Origin: an uncultured Acetatifactor sp.
Lineage (GTDB): Bacteria; Bacillota; Clostridia; Lachnospirales; Lachnospiraceae
Direction: 5' to 3'
Length of the DNA: 64,000 nucleotides
Assembly (NCBI GenBank): GCA_910580225.1
Contig: CAJTXE010000002.1
Span: 62,001 to 126,000, forward strand
Below are positions 34,565-43,718 of the stretch, piece after piece. Both the position numbers and the translations under genes were made by a program. The notes beneath the pieces were generated by a model. The model made no database searches and had not been told where the DNA came from. It worked only from the letters and a program-made list of their open reading frames with translations. Positions within the stretch are counted from its first letter, which is position 1. Every line of letters starts with the position of its first letter.

Positions 34565-35884
34565 ATGAAAATGCGGATGAATAAAATAATCAGGAGTTTT
34601 TTCTGTATCTGCTTTCTGCTGCTGTCTCTGGTGCAGCCGGTTCAGGGAGCAGAGATGGAACTGTATGCAACAGGGGCAGTGCTGATGGACGCGGATTCAG
34701 GGAGGGTTTTGTACGGAAAAAACGAGGATGCAGTCATGGCAATGGCAAGCACCACCAAAATCATGACCTGTATTCTGGTCCTGGAGAATGTGTCACAGGA
34801 TGATGTTCTTACAGTGTCCGCCTATGCCGCCAGCATGCCCAAAGTGAAACTGTACATACAAAAAGGGGAGCAGTATACCGTGCGTGATCTCCTTCGTTCA
34901 CTGATGCTGGAATCTCATAATGATTCTGCGGTAGCCCTGGCGGAATATGTGGGGAAACAGTTTCTGTCCCGGGAACTTGGGGAGAAGGATACGGCAGACT
35001 ATACCGCGGAAGAAAGCCGGATGGCAATGGCAGCGTTTGCAGCGCTGATGAACCGCAAAGCTGCAGAACTTGGCTGTACAGATACCTGGTTTATTACGCC
35101 AAACGGCCTGGATGCCACAGAAGTCATTGTACAGGAGGACGGCAGTACGGTTCAGAAGGAGCATTGCACAACGGCAAGAGAATTGGCCAGAATCCTGTCT
35201 TACTGTATCAGGGAGTCGTCTTGCCGGGATGCATTTCTGGAGATAACCCGTACCGGAAATTACAGCTTTTCTGCCAATGGACGCAGTTTTTCCTGTACAA
35301 ATCACAATGCTTTTCTCAATATGATGGAGGGAGCTCTCACCGGAAAAACGGGTTTTACCAACAAAGCGGGTTACTGTTATGTGGGGGCGCTGGAACGGGA
35401 CGGCAGGACTTTTGTAGTGGCCCTTTTGGCCTGCGGCTGGCCCAACAATAAAACTTATAAGTGGAGCGATACCAGAAAGCTGATGCAGTATGGACTGGAC
35501 CATTATTTTTATAGAAGTTTCACGGAGGAGGGGATTGCCTTTGACGCAGAGGGGCTGGCTCCCATTCCGGTGGCAAACGGACAGACAAAGAGGCTGGGGA
35601 CGGATGCTTATATGAAAGTACGGCTGGGGGAGACGCAGAACGGAGAAGGCTGCAGATGCCTGGAAGGTCTGCTGATGCGCGAGGATGAAAAAATCAGTGT
35701 GAAATATACGGTCGCGGAAAGTCTGACAGCTCCTGTGGAGGAAAATACACCTGTGGGAAGTGTGGATTATCTGGTGAATGATACGGTATATCGAAGAGAA
35801 ATGATTGTTGCGGCAGAGCAGATTGAAGCGGTAGAACCCAAATGGTGCGTGCAGCAGATCCTGGTACGTTTTCTTCTTCTATAG
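34565..35884 (+). CDS. D-alanyl-D-alanine carboxypeptidase (second copy)
   Basis: 439 residues. N-terminal signal (IIRSFFCICFLLLSLVQPVQG) then STTK, SHN (SxN) and KTGF motifs of a penicillin-binding D,D-carboxypeptidase, and a C-terminal beta domain. It differs from the copy at 30682 in the sequence between motifs, with an insertion of about 20 residues after SHNDSAVALAEYVG, so the two are diverged paralogs rather than a recent duplication. The start is uncertain: several ATGs (34565, 34571, 34577) lack a strong binding site. A terminator follows 23 bases after the stop. Confidence 0.9.
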   Translation: MKMRMNKIIRSFFCICFLLLSLVQPVQGAEMELYATGAVLMDADSGRVLYGKNEDAVMAMASTTKIMTCILVLENVSQDDVLTVSAYAASMPKVKLYIQKGEQYTVRDLLRSLMLESHNDSAVALAEYVGKQFLSRELGEKDTADYTAEESRMAMAAFAALMNRKAAELGCTDTWFITPNGLDATEVIVQEDGSTVQKEHCTTARELARILSYCIRESSCRDAFLEITRTGNYSFSANGRSFSCTNHNAFLNMMEGALTGKTGFTNKAGYCYVGALERDGRTFVVALLACGWPNNKTYKWSDTRKLMQYGLDHYFYRSFTEEGIAFDAEGLAPIPVANGQTKRLGTDAYMKVRLGETQNGEGCRCLEGLLMREDEKISVKYTVAESLTAPVEENTPVGSVDYLVNDTVYRREMIVAAEQIEAVEPKWCVQQILVRFLLL

Positions 35885-35907
35885 TAGAAAATATTTTCGA
35901 AAAAAAT

Positions 35908-35937
35908 GCAATTCGTTCTTTGCGAGTTGCTTTTTTT
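35908..35937 (+). terminator. Terminator after second D,D-carboxypeptidase
   Basis: GCAATTCG (35908-35915) pairs with CGAGTTGC (35923-35930) with one G-T wobble and 7-base loop, followed by seven T. Strong intrinsic terminator. Confidence 0.85.
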
Positions 35938-35938
35938 A

Positions 35939-35947
35939 TGATATACT
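35939..35947 (+). promoter_or_regulatory. Extended -10 promoter of the decarboxylase cluster
   Basis: TG-A-TATACT (TG at 35939, TATACT at 35942-35947) begins right after the T-tract of the upstream terminator. No good -35 is visible at 17 bases, as is usual for extended -10 promoters. A leader of about 165 bases precedes the first start codon. Confidence 0.5.
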
Positions 35948-36116
35948 GTTACAGACAATAACCATGGGGGCATTTGCGGTCTTGCTGTTGCGATTTGTCG
36001 GGAATTGCCGGTTTCAAAAGCAGTTCTTCCGTCACGGCCCGCGAGAGGTTTTGCTGAATGGAGCCCCCGCTGTCAGGTTGTTTGTATTTATTCATTATAA
36101 ATGGAGGACTGAGAGC

Positions 36117-37547
36117 ATGAGTACTACTTCAAAAGCGAGCCAAAGAATAACAGCTTTGCTCGATGACAACAGTTTCGTTGAAATCGGCGCCCTTGTAACG
36201 GCAAGAGCTACGGATTTCAATATGAAACCCAATGAAACTCCCTCTGACGGCTGTATTACCGGTTATGGAGTAATCGGTGGTAAGCCTGTGTATGTCTACA
36301 GCCAGGACGCTTCCGTGATGAACGGAACCGTAGGTGAGATGCATGCCCGGAAGATTACCAGTCTCTATGATCTTGCCATGAAGACAGGCTCCCCTGTGAT
36401 CGGACTGATTGATTCCGCAGGTCTGAGGCTTCAGGAGGCTGCAGATGCGCTGAACGCCTTCGGTACCATCTACAGCAGACAGGTGCTGGCTTCCGGCGTG
36501 ATTCCTCAGATCACTGCAGTGCTGGGCGGCTGCGGAGGTGGATTGGCCCTGTTCCCGACTCTGACAGATTTCACTTTTATGGAGGAGAAAAACGGGAAAC
36601 TGTTCGTCAATGCACCCAATGCCCTGGACGGGAATGTGATCACCAAGTGCGATTCTTCCAGCGCAGCGTTCCAGTCTGAGGAATGCGGTGTTGTGGACGT
36701 GGTGGCAGATGAGACATCCATTCTTTCCAGGATTAGAGATCTGATTGCATTCCTGCCTTCCAACAGCGAAGAGGGAAGTGATATGGTGGAGTGTACGGAT
36801 GATCTGAACCGTGTGAACGAGGAGCTGGCTGGCTGTGTGGGTGATACCAGTGTGGCGTTGTCCATTCTGGCAGATGACAATGATTTCTTCGAGGTAAAGA
36901 GCAGCTATGCCAAAGATATGGTCACAGGTTTCCTGAAACTGGACGGTGTGACAGTAGGTGCTGTTGCAAACCGCAGTGAAGTGTGTGACGAGGATGGAAA
37001 TGTGGCTGAGAAGCTGGATGCCGTATTGACGAAGCAGGGGTGCGAGAAAGCGGCTGATTTCGTGTCATTCTGTGATGCGTTTGGTATTCCTGTACTGACA
37101 CTGACCAATGTGAAAGGCTACAAGGCTACAATGTGTTCTGAGAAGGGGATTGCAAAGGCGGCGGCAAAGCTTACCTATGCATTTGCAAATGCCACAGTTC
37201 CCAAGGTAAATGTTATCATAGGCAAGGCTCTGGGCACGGCGGCTGTGGTGATGAATTCCAAGGCCATCGGTGCAGATATTACATTTGCATGGCCCCAGGC
37301 TCAGATCGGTACCATGGATGGCAAGCTGGCAGCGAAGATTATGTATGACGGCCAGGGTGCGGATGTGATTCGTGAGAAAGCGGCAGAGTACGAAGCGCTG
37401 CAGCTCAGTGCAGGGAGCGCCGCAAAGAGAGGATATGTGGACAGTATTGTGGAGGCAGCCGATACCAGGAAATATGTGATCGGTGCTTTTGAGATGCTCT
37501 TTACCAAGAGCGAAGACCGTCCCGCAAAAAAGCACGGAACAGTATAG
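36117..37547 (+). CDS. Carboxyltransferase subunit (MmdA / 12S type)
   Basis: 476 residues. Crotonase-fold carboxyltransferase that moves carboxyl groups between an acyl-CoA (propionyl/methylmalonyl- or acetyl-CoA) and biotin. The N-terminus RITALLDDNSFVEIGALVTARATDF, a central GLIDSAGLRLQEAADALNAFG and ITAVLGGCGGGLA, and the second-half AVVMNSKAIGADITFAWPQAQIG match the MmdA/PccB family. It is shorter than the usual 510 residues. The ATG at 36117 follows GGAGG by 9 bases. It is followed by gamma, biotin carrier, beta and OadA-type genes in one transcription unit. Confidence 0.85.
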   Translation: MSTTSKASQRITALLDDNSFVEIGALVTARATDFNMKPNETPSDGCITGYGVIGGKPVYVYSQDASVMNGTVGEMHARKITSLYDLAMKTGSPVIGLIDSAGLRLQEAADALNAFGTIYSRQVLASGVIPQITAVLGGCGGGLALFPTLTDFTFMEEKNGKLFVNAPNALDGNVITKCDSSSAAFQSEECGVVDVVADETSILSRIRDLIAFLPSNSEEGSDMVECTDDLNRVNEELAGCVGDTSVALSILADDNDFFEVKSSYAKDMVTGFLKLDGVTVGAVANRSEVCDEDGNVAEKLDAVLTKQGCEKAADFVSFCDAFGIPVLTLTNVKGYKATMCSEKGIAKAAAKLTYAFANATVPKVNVIIGKALGTAAVVMNSKAIGADITFAWPQAQIGTMDGKLAAKIMYDGQGADVIREKAAEYEALQLSAGSAAKRGYVDSIVEAADTRKYVIGAFEMLFTKSEDRPAKKHGTV

Positions 37548-37563
37548 AAAGGGTGATTATAAA

Positions 37564-38343
37564 ATGAAGAAATTTTTGACTTTGCTCTGTATGATTACCT
37601 GCATCTTCGGACTGACCGCCTGCGGAAGCGGAGAACAGCTGACAGAATATGAGCAGCAGAAGGTGGAATATGCACAGAGGCTTGCCGGTGAGGTGGTAGT
37701 GCCCATGCTTTCCCAGTTTCAGAAGGATGCTTATTTCGACGAATATACACTGGAAGAAGTAGAGTATATGGTCGGAAATCAGTATAATCTCAATGTGAGG
37801 GGATATGGATTCACCAGAGCACTGTCTTCTTTTGCGGCAGCAAAGGAGGAGATCGGTGAGATCACAGGAGTGGGCGATATCACGGCTTCCATTGACGGGA
37901 ACGAAATCATTGTGGAAGTGGAGGTTACAGGCGAGAAGAAGAACGCCACGGCAGAGGTTATTATTTCAAATGACAGCTTTATGTATCTAGAGTCCGCTGC
38001 CCTGAATCCTGCTTCTACCACGCTTGATCTGATGGGAGTGGCAGGTCTCAATACTCTGATCGGAATGGGTACCGTTTTCTGTGTGCTGATCCTGATCAGT
38101 GCAATCATTTCCTGCTTCAGGTTCATTGCAAAGGCCCAGGATAAGGCAGCAAAGAAGAAAGCACCCGTAAAGGAGGCTTCCGGGGTTGACAATGCACTGG
38201 CACAGATCGTGGAGCAGGAAGCGGCTGTGGAAGAAGCCGATGATCTGGAACTGGTGGCTGTCATTGCGGCGGCGATTGCAGCCAGTGAAGGGGCGGTTAC
38301 CACAGACGGATTTGTAGTGCGTTCTATCAGAAGACGCAGGTAG
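37564..38343 (+). CDS. OadG-like gamma subunit with lipoprotein N-terminus
   Basis: 259 residues. The N-terminus MKKFLTLLCMITCIFGLTAC shows a lipobox (LTAC), so Cys20 is a predicted lipid attachment site. An extracytoplasmic domain of about 140 residues follows, then a single transmembrane segment near residues 180-205 (LIGMGTVFCVLILISAIIS), which resembles the OadG GMGxVF motif, and a charged C-terminal tail. Classical OadG is only 80-120 residues with one N-terminal helix. Position between the carboxyltransferase and biotin-carrier genes supports a gamma-subunit role (assembly and membrane attachment of the Na+-pumping decarboxylase). Confidence 0.75.
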   Translation: MKKFLTLLCMITCIFGLTACGSGEQLTEYEQQKVEYAQRLAGEVVVPMLSQFQKDAYFDEYTLEEVEYMVGNQYNLNVRGYGFTRALSSFAAAKEEIGEITGVGDITASIDGNEIIVEVEVTGEKKNATAEVIISNDSFMYLESAALNPASTTLDLMGVAGLNTLIGMGTVFCVLILISAIISCFRFIAKAQDKAAKKKAPVKEASGVDNALAQIVEQEAAVEEADDLELVAVIAAAIAASEGAVTTDGFVVRSIRRRR

Positions 38344-38460
38344 ACAGGCAGCGGTCCCGAGACAAGGGGAGCTGGTCTGAAGGTATTTGAAGAGATATCA
38401 GAAAGAAGGATCCGGAAACGGACGGATCATCAAAGCAATCAATTTTAGGAGGAAATCGTA

Positions 38461-38838
38461 ATGAAAAATTATACAATTACCGTAAATGGAAACGTATATG
38501 ACGTAGTGGTAGAAGAAGGCGCGTCCACAGGCACACCTGTTGCGGCAAAGGCTCCGGCAGCACCTAAGGCTCCTGCAGCGCCCAAGACAGCTCCTGCGGC
38601 GGCCAGTGCAGCAGGCGGAGCAGGCAGCATTAAGGTTGAGGCCGGCGCTGCAGGAAAAGTCTTCAAGGTGGAGAAGAAGGTGGGCGATGCTGTGAAGAAA
38701 GGCGATGCTGTTGTCATCATTGAAGCAATGAAGATGGAAATTCCTGTTGTGGCTCCGGAAGACGGAACAGTAGCCAGCATAGACGTGGCAGTGGGCGATA
38801 TGATTGAGGCAGGCGCCGTATTAGCTACCCTGAATTAA
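38461..38838 (+). CDS. Biotin carboxyl carrier protein
   Basis: 125 residues. The C-terminal biotinyl domain has the EAMKMEIPV motif with Lys91 as the biotinylated residue. An Ala/Pro-rich flexible linker (residues about 26-58) joins it to a short N-terminal part, KNYTITVNGNVYDVVVEEG. It shuttles carboxybiotin between the carboxyltransferase and the beta subunit. AGGAGG precedes the ATG. Confidence 0.94.
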   Translation: MKNYTITVNGNVYDVVVEEGASTGTPVAAKAPAAPKAPAAPKTAPAAASAAGGAGSIKVEAGAAGKVFKVEKKVGDAVKKGDAVVIIEAMKMEIPVVAPEDGTVASIDVAVGDMIEAGAVLATLN

Positions 38839-38911
38839 TCGGATAAGAGGTAATGCGCATTGAAAGGCATAATCCGCCTCTTCGATGTTAAGAACAACAG
38901 GAGGTCAACAA

Positions 38912-40063
38912 ATGGAATATATAAGTTCTACGCTGAACAACCTCATTCATCAGACTGCCTTTTTCAATCTGACCTGGGGTAACTATCTGATGATAGCGGT
39001 TGCGTGCTTTTTCCTTTATCTGGCTATCCGGCATGAGTATGAGCCTCTGCTCTTACTTCCGATAGCTTTTGGTATGTTGTTGGTGAATATTTATCCCGAC
39101 ATCATGCTCCATGCGGAGGACGCCCCCAACGGTGTGGGTGGTCTGCTGTATTATTTCTATATACTGGACGAATGGGCGCTCCTGCCGTCCCTGATCTTCA
39201 TGGGTGTGGGTGCTTCCACGGACTTCGGGCCCCTGATCGCCAATCCCAAGAGTTTCCTTCTGGGTGCAGCGGCGCAGTTCGGTATTTTCGCGGCATATTT
39301 TGGAGCTATTTTCCTGGGCTTCAATGACATGGCAGCTGCAGCCATCTCCATTATCGGCGGCGCTGACGGTCCTACCTCCATCTTCCTGGCCAGCAAGCTG
39401 GGACAGACAGCGATTTTAGGACCCATTGCCGTGGCGGCTTATTCCTACATGTCACTGGTGCCGATTATTCAGCCTCCCATCATGAAGCTTTTTACCACCG
39501 AGAAGGAACGGAAGATCAAGATGGGTCAGCTGCGTCCGGTTTCCAAACTGGAAAAGATCCTGTTCCCCATCATCATTACCATCGTGGTCTGCCTGATTCT
39601 TCCTACCACAGCGCCGCTGGTTGGTATGCTGATGCTGGGTAATCTGTTCAAGGAATCCGGTGTGGTAAGACAGCTTACCGAGACGGCTTCCAATGCCATG
39701 ATGTATATCGTGGTTATCCTGCTGGGTACTTCCGTAGGAGCTACCACCAGTGCAGAAGCATTCCTGAACTGGGGAACCCTGAAGATCGTTGCACTGGGAC
39801 TGATCGCCTTTGCCTTCGGTACGGCAGCGGGCGTGCTGTTCGGTAAACTTATGTGTAAGCTGACCAATGGCAAGATTAACCCGTTGATTGGTTCTGCAGG
39901 CGTGTCCGCGGTTCCGATGGCGGCCCGCGTGTCCCAGAAAGTAGGTGCGGAGGCGGATCCGACCAACTTCCTGCTGATGCATGCCATGGGCCCTAATGTG
40001 GCGGGCGTTATTGGTACGGCTGTTGCGGCAGGTACCTTTATGGCGATTTTCGGAGTCTTCTAA
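38912..40063 (+). CDS. Na+-translocating decarboxylase beta subunit
   Basis: 383 residues, about nine membrane helices. OadB/MmdB/GcdB subunits decarboxylate carboxybiotin and pump Na+ outward. The signature IIGGADGPTSIFLASKLG contains the Asp needed for Na+ and biotin binding; further segments are AAQFGIFAAYFGAI and a late SAGVSAVPMAARVSQKVG. The ATG at 38912 has GGAGG with 7-base spacing; the in-frame ATG at 38885 is not favoured. Confidence 0.93.
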   Translation: MEYISSTLNNLIHQTAFFNLTWGNYLMIAVACFFLYLAIRHEYEPLLLLPIAFGMLLVNIYPDIMLHAEDAPNGVGGLLYYFYILDEWALLPSLIFMGVGASTDFGPLIANPKSFLLGAAAQFGIFAAYFGAIFLGFNDMAAAAISIIGGADGPTSIFLASKLGQTAILGPIAVAAYSYMSLVPIIQPPIMKLFTTEKERKIKMGQLRPVSKLEKILFPIIITIVVCLILPTTAPLVGMLMLGNLFKESGVVRQLTETASNAMMYIVVILLGTSVGATTSAEAFLNWGTLKIVALGLIAFAFGTAAGVLFGKLMCKLTNGKINPLIGSAGVSAVPMAARVSQKVGAEADPTNFLLMHAMGPNVAGVIGTAVAAGTFMAIFGVF

Positions 40064-40140
40064 ATCTGTTCCGGAAGTTTTTTGGAATGAAGATGTATTA
40101 TAAAATATGGTTCTCAATAATAGATGGAGGAAATTCGTAA

Positions 40141-41568
40141 ATGTCAGAACAAGCAAAAACACCGATTAAAATTACGGAAACCATACTGCGTGACGCACAC
40201 CAATCCCTGATTGCTACGAGAATGCCTACCGATTTTATGCTTCCCATCGTGGAGAAGATGGATAAGGTGGGATACCATTCCGTGGAGTGCTGGGGCGGCG
40301 CTACTTTTGACGCTTCCCTTCGTTTCCTGAAAGAAGATCCCTGGGAGAGACTGCGCAAGCTGCGTGACGGGTTCAAGAACACCAAGCTGCAGATGCTGTT
40401 CCGGGGCCAGAATATTCTGGGCTACAGACCCTATGCGGATGATGTGGTGGATGCCTTCGTACAGAAGTCCATTTCCAACGGTATCGATATCATTCGTATT
40501 TTTGACTGTCTGAATGACCTGCGCAATCTGCAGGAGGCCGTAAACGCCACCAACAGGATGAAGCAGCAGGAAGGCAGAGGCCATGCCCAGGTTGCCCTGT
40601 CCTATACTTTGGGAGATGCCTATACTCTGGAGTACTGGACGAATATGGCGAAGAAGATCGAGGAGATGGGCGCGGATTCCATCTGTATCAAGGATATGGC
40701 AGGCCTGTTGGTGCCTTATAAGGCTTCCGAGCTGATCACTGCCATGAAGAGCGGCACCAAGCTGCCCATACAGCTGCATACCCATTACACCTCCGGCGTG
40801 GCCAGTATGACCTATCTGAAGGCAGTGGAAGCAGGAGTGGATGTCATTGACACCGCCATGAGTCCTCTGGCTCTGGGTACTTCTCAGCCCGCTACCGAGG
40901 TTATGGTTGAGACTTTCCGGGGCACGCCTTACGATACCGGATTTGACCAGAATCTCCTGGCAGAGATCGCCGATTACTTCCGTCCTTACAGGGATGAGTG
41001 CTTGAAGAGCGGTCTGCTCAATCCCAAGGTGATGGGCGTGGATATCAAGACATTGTTGTACCAGGTGCCCGGCGGCATGCTTTCCAACATGGTGAGCCAG
41101 CTGAAGGAGCAGAACGCGGAAGACAGATATTACGATGTGCTGAAGGAGATTCCCGAAGTGCGTAAGGATCTGGGCGAGCCGCCCCTTGTTACGCCTTCCT
41201 CCCAGATCGTGGGTACCCAGGCCGTGTTTAATGTACTTATGGGCGAGCGGTACAAGATGGCTACCAAGGAGACCAAGGCGGTTCTGCGCGGCGAGTACGG
41301 TCAGACCGTAAAGCCCATGAACCAGGAGATCATTGACAAGGTTATCCCCGGCGAGGAGAGAATTACCTGCCGTTATGCGGATATGTTGGAGAATGAGATG
41401 GATAAACTGGAGTCCGAGATGAAGGAGTGGAAGCAGCAGGATGAGGACGTGCTGTCCTATGCATTGTTCCCCCAGGTTGCCATGGACTTCTTCAAGTACC
41501 GTCAGGCACAGCAGGAGAAGGTGGACATGACCCAGGCGGATACCAAGAACGGCGCTTACCCTGTATAA
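40141..41568 (+). CDS. Oxaloacetate decarboxylase alpha / 5S-type carboxyltransferase
   Basis: 475 residues. DRE-TIM metallolyase fold with TETILRDAHQSLIATRMPTDFM (motif LRDAHQS), a CWGGATFDASLRFL and MLFRGQNILGYRPY, IRIFDCLNDLRN, SICIKDMAG and the metal-site QLHTHYTSG. It transfers carboxyl groups between oxaloacetate/pyruvate and biotin. Unlike E. coli-type OadA it ends without a biotin domain, which is supplied by the separate carrier at 38461. This matches the 5S subunit of propionibacterial transcarboxylase. The final residues are a coiled-coil tail; AGGAGG-like GGAGG precedes the start. Confidence 0.92.
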   Translation: MSEQAKTPIKITETILRDAHQSLIATRMPTDFMLPIVEKMDKVGYHSVECWGGATFDASLRFLKEDPWERLRKLRDGFKNTKLQMLFRGQNILGYRPYADDVVDAFVQKSISNGIDIIRIFDCLNDLRNLQEAVNATNRMKQQEGRGHAQVALSYTLGDAYTLEYWTNMAKKIEEMGADSICIKDMAGLLVPYKASELITAMKSGTKLPIQLHTHYTSGVASMTYLKAVEAGVDVIDTAMSPLALGTSQPATEVMVETFRGTPYDTGFDQNLLAEIADYFRPYRDECLKSGLLNPKVMGVDIKTLLYQVPGGMLSNMVSQLKEQNAEDRYYDVLKEIPEVRKDLGEPPLVTPSSQIVGTQAVFNVLMGERYKMATKETKAVLRGEYGQTVKPMNQEIIDKVIPGEERITCRYADMLENEMDKLESEMKEWKQQDEDVLSYALFPQVAMDFFKYRQAQQEKVDMTQADTKNGAYPV

Positions 41569-41739
41569 AGGGTAGGAGGTTTTTATAGAGTCTGTTCCGG
41601 GAGACGCGGCGGTTAAGCAGCGTAAAGTTCCTTTTCTGGAAAAGGATAGAACGGCAGGAAGTGCCGGCGCCAGGGCGATAGGCAGGACGCGTCGGTATTT
41701 TCTGCCATTTTCTGTAATGGAAGTAGGGGGGCTGAAAAT

Positions 41740-42168
41740 ATGTATGAGATATCTTATATTGAGACGGAAGAGCAGTTAAAGCCGGTATTGGATTTTTGCT
41801 ATGATATTTTGGGACAGCATCTGCGGGATATTGAGAATTACAGATACGATGACTGGAAAGATAGAATAACGTTAGACAATAAGCTTTTGGTATATGCCCA
41901 TGAGGGCGGCCATGTGATTTCCGCCGTCCTCGGCAGGCGGGAAAGCGCGGAGAGCCTTGTCTGCGGGTTTGTGGCATGTGCGCCGGATTACCGCAGGCAG
42001 GGGATTACCAGGGGATTGATGGATAGATTTGAGAAGGAAGCCGTCAAGGCAGGATTCCGGTATATTACTTTGGGGTCCGATGCGGATCCTTTTTACGGGA
42101 AATGCGGCTATAAGGTTATACACGAAATGAACGGGCAGAATATTTACCAGAAATTATTAGGGACATGA
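41740..42168 (+). CDS. GNAT family N-acetyltransferase
   Basis: 142 residues. Motif A CAPDYRRQGITRGLMDRFEKEA (split at QGITRG) and YGKCGYKVI are typical of GNAT proteins acting on small substrates. The ATG follows GGGGGG with normal spacing. The substrate is unknown. It is separated from the decarboxylase cluster by about 170 bp that contains an orphan AGGAGG without an open frame. Confidence 0.8.
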   Translation: MYEISYIETEEQLKPVLDFCYDILGQHLRDIENYRYDDWKDRITLDNKLLVYAHEGGHVISAVLGRRESAESLVCGFVACAPDYRRQGITRGLMDRFEKEAVKAGFRYITLGSDADPFYGKCGYKVIHEMNGQNIYQKLLGT

Positions 42169-42228
42169 AGGAACGATATATTATGTTGAGCGGCGAAGCC
42201 GTGAACATGCGGCAGAAGTGAGATTGGG

Positions 42229-43686
42229 TTGGAACAGGAGAAGAGGGCGTTGAGAAAGGTGATTGTTGTGGGCGGAGGCGCCGCGGGAATGATGGCTGCA
42301 TTGGCGGCTGCAGACCAGGGCTGCAGGGTCTGCCTCATTGAAAAGAACGAAAAGTTGGGCAAGAAGCTGTTCATCACGGGCAAGGGACGCTGCAATGTGA
42401 CCAATGCCGCGGACATGGAGACGCTGTTTGCCAATGTCCGGAGCAATGGGAAGTTCCTGTACAGCGCCTTCTATGATTTTGACAACCGGGCAGTGATGGA
42501 CTTTCTGGAGAAGGCAGGCTGTCCGCTGAAGACGGAACGGGGAGAGAGGGTTTTTCCTGTGTCGGATCATTCGTCGGATGTGATTGCCGCCTTTCAGAGA
42601 GAATTGAAAAAGCGGAAGGTGGAAATCCTTTTGCATACAGCGGTGAAGGAACTGATTCTGGAAGAACCGGAAGAACCACGGGCGGATGACAGGCTGCCCA
42701 AAGACAGCATGGGAAGACACCTGGACAGGGAAGAGAAGAAAAGCGGTGCAGCCTGGGATACGGATGTTACGGGGATGCAGAGCGCCGCAGTGAGGGAGGC
42801 CGGTGCGGCAGGAGCCGGAAGGCGTGGAAAAAAAGGCAAAGCGGAGACGGTGTGCAGGAAGATTACGGGTGTCCGTCTGGCTGACGGCAGGACGCTGTCC
42901 GCTGACGGCTGTATTGTCTGCACAGGTGGGATTTCCTATCCTTCCACAGGTTCTACCGGGGATGGTTATGGTTTTGCGGAAAAGACGGGACATCAGGTTA
43001 CGGACAGGAGGCCTTCCCTGGTTCCTTTTCATATAAAAGAAAAGTGGTGTTCCCGAGTTATGGGATTGGCTTTAAAAAATGTATCACTGCGTATGGACTG
43101 TGATGGAAAGACTTGTTATGAAGGGTTCGGGGAGATGCTGTTTACCCATTTCGGGGTCAGCGGTCCGCTGATTTTGTCTGCCAGCAGTTTTTATGAAGGA
43201 ACTGGTAAAACGGGGAAACCGAAAGAAACAAAACTTTACATTGACTTAAAACCTGCCCTTGACCTGGAGCAGCTGGACCGCCGTCTGCTGAGGGATCTGG
43301 AGACAAATAAGGGAAAACAGTTTAAAAATGCATTGGGCGGGCTCTTTCCTGCCAGTCTGATTCCGGTGATGGTGGAACTATCAGGCATTCATCCGGATAA
43401 AAAGGTCAATGAAGTCACCCGGGAGGAACGAAGGCGGTTTGGGGCTTTGATCAAGAAGCTTCCGCTGACAGTGACCGGGTTGCGGGGGTTCGAGGAGGCC
43501 ATCATCACAAGAGGAGGAGTGTCCATAAAGGATGTGAATCCTTCCACCATGGAATCCAAAAAGGTGCAGGGACTTTATTTCGCAGGAGAAGTATTGGATG
43601 TGGATGCTCTCACAGGGGGATATAATCTGCAGATTGCCTGGTCCACGGGACATCTGGCGGGCAGCTCCCAGAAAAACCATTTGTAG
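42229..43686 (+). CDS. YhiN/HI0933-family flavoprotein
   Basis: 485 residues; E. coli YhiN has about 400. FAD-binding GGGAAGMMAALAAA at residues about 14-27, then KLGKKLFITGKGRCNVTN, TGGISYPSTGSTGDGY, and the late AGEVLDVDALTGGYNLQIAWSTGH are the family signature. A charged low-complexity insertion occupies residues about 146-208 (Ala-, Glu-, Arg- and Gly-rich). Function of the family is unknown, annotated as putative NAD(P)/FAD oxidoreductase. Start is TTG at 42229; TTG at 42250, behind a better-spaced AGGAG, is an alternative. It precedes cmk by 32 bases. Confidence 0.82.
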   Translation: MEQEKRALRKVIVVGGGAAGMMAALAAADQGCRVCLIEKNEKLGKKLFITGKGRCNVTNAADMETLFANVRSNGKFLYSAFYDFDNRAVMDFLEKAGCPLKTERGERVFPVSDHSSDVIAAFQRELKKRKVEILLHTAVKELILEEPEEPRADDRLPKDSMGRHLDREEKKSGAAWDTDVTGMQSAAVREAGAAGAGRRGKKGKAETVCRKITGVRLADGRTLSADGCIVCTGGISYPSTGSTGDGYGFAEKTGHQVTDRRPSLVPFHIKEKWCSRVMGLALKNVSLRMDCDGKTCYEGFGEMLFTHFGVSGPLILSASSFYEGTGKTGKPKETKLYIDLKPALDLEQLDRRLLRDLETNKGKQFKNALGGLFPASLIPVMVELSGIHPDKKVNEVTREERRRFGALIKKLPLTVTGLRGFEEAIITRGGVSIKDVNPSTMESKKVQGLYFAGEVLDVDALTGGYNLQIAWSTGHLAGSSQKNHL

Positions 43687-43718
43687 TTCTGAAGATTTTA
43701 GGAGGGAGGATTAGGAAA

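Noticed and set aside
41575..41600. AGGAGG followed by possible small gene after the OadA-type gene
   Set aside because: No start codon or open frame of useful length follows; likely leftover or chance.
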